A stretch of DNA of 64,000 bases from Armillaria gallica (lineage: Eukaryota > Basidiomycota > Agaricomycetes > Agaricales > Physalacriaceae): contig JBANDB010000010.1 in NCBI GenBank assembly GCA_037576215.1, positions 1,984,001 to 2,048,000 on the forward strand, in the 5' to 3' direction. Under the pieces are notes generated by a model. That model searched no databases. It saw only the letters and a list, made by a program, of their open reading frames with translations, and was not told the DNA's origin. The position numbers and the translations under genes are program-made. Shown here in pieces: positions 57,283 to 64,000 of the stretch (position 1 is its first letter; every line of letters starts with the position of its first letter).

Positions 57283-58576
57283 CTTCGATAGAACTGTGAT
57301 AGAACTTTGCTCGATGATGACTTGCAGCTGATTTTCGAGTCCCTTTATACCAGAGATGATTTCCAGAAACGTCCTAGACGCAACAATGAATATTAATGCA
57401 TGTCATCGAACTGCCAACTTCCAAGCACAGATTGACAAGACCGACTCGAGTCGTCTTCTCTGTGATCGATCCTGTCGCGCCATAGCACATGAGACATTGG
57501 ATGCGAGTTTTGCGTCCAATCCATTCGTGCCGTCAAGCTGGTGCACACATTGAAAGGCTAGTGACGCCAAGATTCGGGAGTTTATTCTTTCCGTGCTGTC
57601 GTTTTTGAGCGAATGTTCAAGATAGTTAATCGGGCGAGCGACTTGAAGTGAAGGAGACCTTCCGGGACCGTCATCTAATCCAAACAAGTTGTACGGTATG
57701 CAGACATTGAATGGAGCATGTCAGCCCCGGGCTTCGTTACATGCAATTATCCTTGTGCTAGCGTTAGCCAAATCAGAGCATAAGATAAATGATACATACG
57801 AACAATTCTCGAAGAGCATGTGCTAGGTGTGGCATCTTCCTTGACCAGGTGTTCGAGCAATCGTGATCGTGACCATACTTCAACTTAGAGAAGAAAGGTC
57901 AGAAGGCTATGATTAATGACACATTTCACTACATTGGGCGCCTAGTTGAGACGAGAAGTTCGGTACAACGGAGCGCTGGCTGTCTGGAGCTCGGTACAAT
58001 AGTAGAGAAGCGGAGGAATGAGATAAGCACCTTGAACCAGGCAGACATACTCAACGCATCGCCTAGTCGCATCCCCCCTTGATTAACTCTTCATGGTACA
58101 TGATAGATAAAATTTGCTGAGATGATTTGGCTTATTGGGGTGTACTTGTGATGCCGAGAAGCAGAAATAGAGACTCATAAAAGTACAAATACGTGGCCAG
58201 CATGTAAGTCGAGGCATCGTTACCGTCGGCAATCAAAGCCTGCCGCGGCACCGCTGTACTGGATCTGGCTAGACCCGGCTTCCTACTGAAAGGCTTCTAG
58301 GATACACGTCTATTCGCTATCATGAAACGGAATCGTCAAGGTCTCGTTCACTCCATGTCACCCTGGTCTTGTAAATTCAAGGAATGTATCTCTTCAATCC
58401 TGCCTCACCGTCGATGCGGACGTATCTCGTCAACCTATCTGCACTCCCCTTAGAGAGTTCCTGTATTTTCGCGCACTTTGAATATACTTCGTTTATTTGC
58501 TCTCACAGTTGCACTTTGTCCTCTGATAGCATCACCCTTGATAGAGAGACTCTCAACACTAGACGCACGCTTCAAC
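57283..58576. other. Gene-poor stretch
   Basis: No supported gene. ORFs of 60-95 codons on both strands overlap without domain signals. Confidence 0.4.
57341..57350 (-). promoter_or_regulatory. TATA box of copy iii
   Basis: Minus-strand TATAAAGGGA, about 60 bases before the relic start at 57282, as in the intact copy. Confidence 0.5.
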
Positions 58577-59038
58577 CTAGTACCTATTAACAATCCGCGC
58601 GCGCAGAACCTCCACATAAAGCTCTTCTTGAGGATTTTCGAGCAGGCATTTTAGTGGCAGAAATCCTTTATTCACCTGAATTTCTTCTCGTAGTGGTTCT
58701 GAATCCTGCTGTGTCAGGCGAGGTTTCCAGCTTAATCTCGTCGGCAATTCTCTGTCACCAAACCGCTCGCAACTCTTGTAGTACCTAGTGTGGGGTGACA
58801 TCTGAGAGGCTAAGGCTAATCGGGACAGGGGACCAAGTTCGTAAAGGCGTAGCGGGATTTCGAGCATGCCTCTTGACTGGCGATGGAACCATAGTGGCGA
58901 ATACTCTGGGGGAAAGACGACCGTATCATTCACTTTCCCATGCATGCGACATTTGGTGGACTGCAAACCCTTCAGCTCACATTTAATGTCTCCTCTGACC
59001 AGAATGCGAGAGCTCTGTGACCTGATACAACTGTGCAC
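58577..59038 (-). CDS. Unrecognised ORF, 153 aa
   Basis: Minus-strand ORF starting MHSCIRSQSSRILVRGD. Text such as VNDTVVFPPEYSPLWF, RLSWKPRLTQQDSEPLREEI and LLENPQEELYVEVLRARI reads as possible coding sequence, but there is no domain, signal peptide or joined exon. It may be a relic or chance. Confidence 0.25.
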   Translation of the reverse strand: MHSCIRSQSSRILVRGDIKCELKGLQSTKCRMHGKVNDTVVFPPEYSPLWFHRQSRGMLEIPLRLYELGPLSRLALASQMSPHTRYYKSCERFGDRELPTRLSWKPRLTQQDSEPLREEIQVNKGFLPLKCLLENPQEELYVEVLRARIVNRY

Positions 59039-59624
59039 CGGCTTCGCTCAGGCTGTTTGCTTCCTACAGACGTCTTGCGGTGGTCTGAGCAATCATTCCC
59101 CGTGATTGGCGTCTATGCCGCTTCTGTCGAGTAGCAGTAACTCGTTTGTGCTACTGCGCCCGGGCTCGCCTCCCTGCGATGGAGTCTTGTCGCTGATATC
59201 TGTGGTATATGTCCGCAATTGCATTTGGCATGGGATAGACTTGGTATTTTGAGGATCATTTGGCTTGCCTCCTGCAGTTGCCTGCTGCCGAGCCTCTATT
59301 TGCACAGTTTGTGCATCAGGTTTTTGAAATCGTTCGTAGTGTCCCGGTGTATATACCGCCGCTTAGTCTTGGGTCGATGTATATTGCGTTACCGTACTTC
59401 ATAATGCATTCCGAGTTTATCTTTGACTATGTTGTTGGATTGGTACTGGTCCCTGCAACGCTTTAAATCCGTGAGACGTTCTCGGTTGGCAGCTGAGAGT
59501 ATCACAGCGGCATGGAGCATTGTAGTCTGTGACACTTTGGTGGCGGCACAGAACCCCGGCGTTCCTTTTTGGGACCTTGTCCGGTTATCTAAACTCTAAA
59601 CTCTAAACTCTACTCCGAACTACC
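59039..59624. other. Promoter side of the next gene
   Basis: Non-coding flank; its right end carries the heptamer repeat at 59588-59613. Confidence 0.4.
59588..59613 (+). repeat. Heptamer tandem repeat (TCTAAAC)3
   Basis: TCTAAACTCTAAACTCTAAA and its continuation, three units of seven bases, 12 bases before the ATG at 59625, so within the 5' UTR or core promoter. Confidence 0.8.
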
Positions 59625-60238
59625 ATGCCTTGGTCAGAGAAAGTCCTTCGTCAGTTTGAAGCCAGTCCTCCCACTCCCATCGAAAATGAACTTCACGGTG
59701 CTTACAACAAACTTCTGAACACCCTGTTCCCACCGGACACCGATTTCACTGTTGTGCCACAATCTTTAGAACACAACTCGTTGAAAGGGACTGATTTCAT
59801 CGTCATGTTCGAAGTAATCTTTCACAACAAGCCCGTCTTTGTTCTGCAGTTGAAGCAACCATCCCACCTTTTGTACGACTCAAGGCGCCAAATAGCTGAC
59901 GATCAGATTCGACAGCGCATGATAGATGTCAGAAGTGAGCAAGGACTACTCCCAGAACGATGCAGACCTTATTTAACTCGTTGAAACTAGGACATTGCGC
60001 TATTCCGACATTGCATGGCGTCAGCGCGATAGGGGCTAGACTGTGCTTTTATCGTTTGGATCTCACTCAAGGTCACCTCCAAATTATGCCACCCGCCATT
60101 CCGGGTGACCCTCTCTTTATGATTGATACCGCGCCAGAAGAACGCTGGGACTGCAGCATTTTGGATTCTGAGGGAGAAGCGAAGCTCCGCGCTGTGGTCG
60201 ATGAGATCAAGCAGATATGTGCACTGGTCGAAATTTGA
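59625..60238 (+). CDS. Conserved basidiomycete protein, nuclease-fold-like appearance
   Basis: Two exons (59625-59934 and 59991-60238) give 185 codons. Landmarks: PPTPIENELHGAYNKLLNTL, FPPDTDFTVVPQ, DFIVMFEVIFHNKPVFVLQL, KQPSHLLYDSRRQIADDQIR, then GVSAIGARLCFYRLD, APEERWDCSIL and LRAVVDEIKQIC. This is a widely expanded Agaricomycete family of unknown function. The layout D...EV..NKPVxVLxLK followed by a helix with RRQIADDQI resembles the D-E-x-K core of restriction-endonuclease-like folds; in many relatives, as I recall them, the residue before LK is Glu, here it is Gln, which would remove a catalytic residue. Fold assignment is inference. Confidence 0.6.
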
Positions 60239-60408
60239 CGAGTCCAAAATCTGTGATTGAAAGTTCATAGTCCATCTTTGTATGGTAAATAAAAACATGT
60301 CTGAACTCTTATCCAGGTACATACGCGAGAAGCGAAGGTTAAGAAACGAACAAACTCGTTGGAAGCCAGGGAAAATTAGCGCAGGCCTTTGAAAAAGTGA
60401 CGTAGCCG

Positions 60409-60590
60409 TTAGTACATTGCCATCGGGTACACCATCGCACTATCCCACTGGTTATCATCCACATCCAGCTGTTCAAAACCAGCGGGAGGAAGTGTATTCA
60501 GAGTCTTTCATCTCATCCGTAGAATATTTCTCCGACAATCCATCACTGTACGCGAACAATATCTCAGAAACCGCGAAGACAACAAAACAT
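60409..60590 (-). pseudogene. C-terminal fragment of a fifth copy (copy v) of the two-domain secreted family
   Basis: Minus strand: AYSDGLSEKYSTDE matches YNDGTSETYYTDAS of copy ii, then after a small frame change NTLPPAGFEQLDVDDNQWDS and a stop at 60409-60411 match the C-terminal end of domain 2. Nothing of the rest of the gene is found between this fragment and the 59.6-60.2 kb gene. It is directly downstream of the intact copy, in the same orientation, so it is likely the remnant of a tandem duplicate. Confidence 0.7.
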
Positions 60591-60663
60591 TACAAAAGGT
60601 GATGAATATGTATGTGGCATATCTGACTACAAACTTCAGAGATAAGAAGGAAAACGGTACAGC

Positions 60664-61967
60664 CTAAGCGAACGACACAGCAACACTCTCCGAATCAGGA
60701 TGGATGAACTCAGTCGCATTGATCCAAGCACTATCACCCAAACCTGTTGCTTCAAAACCGTCAGGCGTGGATTCAGTCAAAGTTTTCCATGAATCATCTG
60801 TATACAACGTCTCCGACGTTCCGTCATTGTACGCCAGAAGTACACCCGCAATGAGGCCTGCGAAACTAGGTTCGATGTTGTAGCTATCGACAGCGATAAC
60901 AATCGGATTCACAGCAGTGTCAAGCATGGAGACGGAGTACGCCTGCATGGACTGCCAGCCGATGTCACTACTGCCGACAGTATCGCCGTTGATATACACG
61001 GTATATGCATCGTCTCTACAAAAGATCAAAGGACGGAATAGATAGTGCATGACAAAAGAAGACTCACGCGGTAATCACGACCTTACCACACACAGCAGCT
61101 TTGCCATACGGCAGAGTCACCGTCTTGCGGAAGGGCCTATGGCCAATGGGATCAACCCCGGATGAATCAGTCTCGTTCGTCCGGATCCAGTTCACCCCCG
61201 TCATATTCAGAGCAGGAGGAAGTGGTGGGGTGCCCCGGGAAGCGGCTTCTTCAGAAACTGCTTCAATCCATGCGGAATCATTGAAGCTAGTGCTCGTCCA
61301 TCCACCAGGTGGCGCTGCTTGAAGGGTTTTCCAAGTAGAGTCAGTAACGAGACTCTCCGTCGTACCATCCGTGTAATCGACGAGAATGGCGGCGATGAAG
61401 CCGGAATTTTCTCCTGTGTTGTTTACGGCGATGGCAAAGACATCGGTACCACCAGAGCTCAAGCCGGCAGTGTAGACAGCAGAACTGTTAGAGCCACTGC
61501 CACTCCCAATCTCGGCTCCATTAACGATGATGGAGTACGGGTCATCACTAGTGGTATATGAATACCGAGTGTTCATTCCATGCAGGAAAACTTGCCTTGA
61601 AATTATGATAGTTGCACAAACCGGGGAAGTCCCATTTGAGGAGGGAAATATTTTACGGAATGGACGAACACCGACAGCCTGCTCGCCCGTCCAAATCCAG
61701 TTCGAGTCTTCAAAGTTGATAGTCGGCGCAAGGGCGCGCCTTGACAACGAAATGTTCGAAGTTAAGTTGACAACGGCATCTGCATTGATATCTGCTTAGT
61801 TGTAAGAATACCTGAACGAGGCAGGAAATATCAAGGATCTCACCTGCAATGAGTGGTACCAAGCTTCCGGTAACTACAGGCAAGAAAAGTGGCAAGAAGG
61901 GCGCGACTATCGTGTACGGTGAGCCTTACGTTCAGGGTACCAGTTGATGCTCACCCTTATAGAGCAT
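60664..61967 (-). CDS. Two-domain secreted beta-sandwich protein, copy iv, intact
   Basis: Five exons (61967-61955, 61906-61844, 61791-61596, 61547-61068, 61015-60664) give 367 codons with a signal peptide MLYKVAPFLPLFLPVVTGSL. Two homologous domains follow. Each starts with a W-I-W/R segment (NWIWTGEQ; NWIRTNE), then RPFRK, a Cys (SPVCATIII; AAVCGKVVI), a DD-x-Y strand with VNG or ING, and ends DYTDGTTESLVTDSTWKTL or AYNDGTSETLYTDDSWKTL. This order resembles galactose-binding-like domains found beside alpha-L-rhamnosidases, so carbohydrate binding is likely but not shown. Both domains are cut by an intron just before DD at phase 2. The domain 1 intron uses a GC donor (GCAAGT) and is a multiple of three, so retention would also stay open. 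Function unknown. Confidence 0.82.
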
Positions 61968-62024
61968 CTTGGAACGGAACTGTCTAAGTTGGGAACTATT
62001 TTCGAAAGCAGCAGCACGCTTTCT

Positions 62025-62033
62025 CCTTTTATA
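62025..62033 (-). promoter_or_regulatory. TATA box of copy iv
   Basis: Minus-strand TATAAAAGG about 60 bases before the ATG at 61967. Confidence 0.65.
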
Positions 62034-63537
62034 CAGCTCATAAAGGATAAATATAGTTCAAAGATCAAAGAATATCGTTGAGCTGACGGTTCAAATGCAC
62101 GAAACAGCAGCTCTGGATAAACAATCATTATCATCTTCTCGGAAGAGAATGGAGACATACGAAGCATATCCTCAGCGCTGGAGAAAATCAAAAGCTCGAT
62201 GTGAGCCCTAAGGGTGTTGCCCACTTCAGATCTTGTTCTTCTTTAATGTGATGTGCGCGGAAGAATAAGTCGCGTGAAGCCCCCCAAGTCATACGCATAG
62301 AAGAGAAAATTGAAAGCATATCGCGACATCATGGCAAGAAAAAAGAGCGCTTCCGTCACCCTCGTTCTGTTGAATCTTGATATTGTTGAACGGAATGTTC
62401 GACGTAGTCACATCAGTAAAAAAACATGTTGGTTCCCTTCTCCTAGCCCAGTTAGACGCTGTGATACTTCGCAGCCAATGAATGACTAGAATTACTTCGA
62501 AAGTACCAGATGCAGGCCGGCTTCGCGGCAATCGACGGAGAAAGTATTGAAGGGAGGCGCTTTCGAGTTCTACAGATTGTTCGTAGACTAGCGTCAAGAC
62601 ATCTTGCTTGGACCTGTCTCTTGGGTAGTGCCGGCGATTCCCTAGAATAAGCATCATAACCCATGGCCGTCCATTGCAGAGGAATAGACCTGTGACCGGT
62701 CCCCGTACATGAGCAAGCGTCTAGTTCGGCTCCTGCCCCAGCCGGCATATAATCGGCACGACCTACCGGTTCAACTCCGACAGCAGCAGCTCTTGCTTCT
62801 GCTCTGCCCAACCCTTTTCATTGACGAGTCTATGTTCAAAGGCACGGGGCTTGGTTGTAGCCTCACCATGTCTGTACTCTGTAATGTAGATGGTTGCTGA
62901 GCGTCGGTCTTTCCGGAATTTCTACCAAAGCTTTGGTGCTGACCAGCGAATCATTCTCCAGATACAAACCTCCTTGTTGTTCAGACAAGTAAGACACTTA
63001 TACGCTCGGTACATGATTTTCTCGGTAATTATTCGAGATTCTTCCTTTAGCAACCCCCAAACTTACAAAAAACGAAGAGAAAAAGGAAAACGATTTCCCT
63101 CTCCTCGAAATCATTTCGGCGTGTTCTCATGATGCAGAGGTTTCACTGTTTAGCCGCCCACCGCCAGGTACTTTGACTGTTCGATTGTCTTGTGTATCGG
63201 CATTGAACAAGACTAACGGATACGGTCCAAGGTTCCAGCATTGTTCACTCCAAGATGTCATCGAATTGAATGTTTTATATTTTCCGGAATTACCTTAGTC
63301 CAAGGAACATTTTCTATTTGATTAACGTGGAACAGACAGAATTAAAAAAGTATTTACCAAGCTAGCGTCGAGTAATTGTCATCCACGGGGGCTCGGATCT
63401 CGGAAATGGACCTCTTCAATCTTGCAGGACGTTTTGCTTTGGCCTTTGTCTGACTCTGCGTAGTTGCGCTTTGTTATTTGTCTTGCATTCGACCGCAGAT
63501 CTGGGGTCTTCTTCATTCATGTGACTCGTCGCCAACG
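62034..63537. other. Intergenic, nothing recognised
   Basis: Left part is the promoter of copy iv. ORFs such as 62452-62811 and 62289-62657 minus overlap and show no domain. Confidence 0.4.
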
Positions 63538-63540
63538 ATA

Positions 63541-63547
63541 TATAAAG
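63541..63547 (+). promoter_or_regulatory. TATA box of the LRR-like gene
   Basis: TATAAAG, 72 bases before the ATG at 63619. Confidence 0.55.
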
Positions 63548-63618
63548 GGATGCAGAGGACGCTTGGGATCATCTCACTTCTGACATCTCCACACCCACTA
63601 CGAAACATCTGCAGAGCC

Positions 63619-64000
63619 ATGCGTGCCTTCCCTGACATAGGTCCTCGCCGCAGTCCGTCTACCATGCCTTACGGACAGATGTGTGAACGCAGGCTATGGG
63701 AACGCTCCAACACCAGCCGCATTTATATCTACGGGCGAGGGGACGGTGTCTATGACGGGAACTTTCCTTTCCTGCTACATCATCTTGCCATCTACAGAGT
63801 AGGTGGACAAAATCCGGTAGTAAATTTGGCCATCAACGACCTTGCATGGTCCGACCTTGGAAACGACCGCACAACGTTCCACAACACGCTCATCTCCTTC
63901 CCAAATATTGGATCGCTCTTTCTACAAGACATCACCTGCAGCCACAGTGAACTCTGTACTCTTCTGGGTTCCTATTCCCACCTTGCATCTATCTCCATCC
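63619..64000 (+). CDS. F-box-associated LRR-like protein, 3' truncated by window edge
   Basis: An open frame from ATG 63619 runs to the window end without a stop, 127 codons so far. It starts MRAFPDIGPRRSPSTMPYGQ and shows the beta-alpha rhythm of F-box-associated LRR proteins: NLAINDLAWSDLG, NTLISFPNIGSLFLQDITC, HSELCTLLGSYSHLASISI. No F-box core is present before it, so this may be an F-box-less relative. No intron is needed in the visible part. Confidence 0.5.
   Translation, partial: MRAFPDIGPRRSPSTMPYGQMCERRLWERSNTSRIYIYGRGDGVYDGNFPFLLHHLAIYRVGGQNPVVNLAINDLAWSDLGNDRTTFHNTLISFPNIGSLFLQDITCSHSELCTLLGSYSHLASISI

Overview
The window is nuclear DNA of a mushroom-forming basidiomycete (Agaricomycetes). 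Genes are close together, cut by many introns of about 45-60 nt (GT-AG, with two likely GC-AG), and include families typical of that group: F-box/LRR-like proteins, an HNH-domain gene, a HET-like membrane protein, a MYND-finger protein, GH131, and small secreted proteins. Gene models were built by hand: exon joins were accepted only where phase, splice sites and protein family agreed, and the joined length was checked to be a multiple of three.

Left part (1-19.8 kb): 3' end of an ArfGAP2/3 (Glo3-type) gene; a small unknown ORF; a GNAT acetyltransferase; a 4 kb gene-poor stretch; a 21-exon PDR/ABCG transporter (about 1442 aa); a thiamine-diphosphate enzyme (about 621 aa); two short unrecognised genes; a MYND-finger gene; and an intact secreted GH131 glucanase on the minus strand.

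Middle-left (20-30 kb) is a decaying secretome region: a degraded copy of a two-domain secreted beta-sandwich protein, a tandem pair of small secreted proteins with antisense kinase-like debris upstream, a GH131 relic, a second copy of the two-domain protein with one frameshift, and a broken small secreted protein.

Middle (30-48.6 kb): a frameshifted F-box gene, a FAR-17a/AIG1-like membrane protein, a 12-exon MFS transporter, FKBP12 with an ATG-only first exon, an intact F-box gene, an HNH-domain gene, a HET-like protein, a 421 bp non-autonomous DNA transposon (MITE) with perfect 26 bp inverted repeats and a TA target duplication, and another F-box-like gene.

Right part (48.6-64 kb): agmatinase/arginase-family gene, a DAO-type FAD amine oxidoreductase, a secreted BBE-like FAD oxidase, two more copies and one fragment of the two-domain secreted family (one intact at 60.7-62.0 kb), a conserved basidiomycete protein of restriction-endonuclease-like appearance, and the 5' end of an LRR-like gene running off the window.

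The most distinctive feature is the two-domain secreted family: five loci in 64 kb, only one clearly intact, each domain interrupted by an intron at the same point and phase. The agmatinase-DAO pair may be a small polyamine-catabolism unit. I found no CRISPR, rRNA or convincing tRNA.
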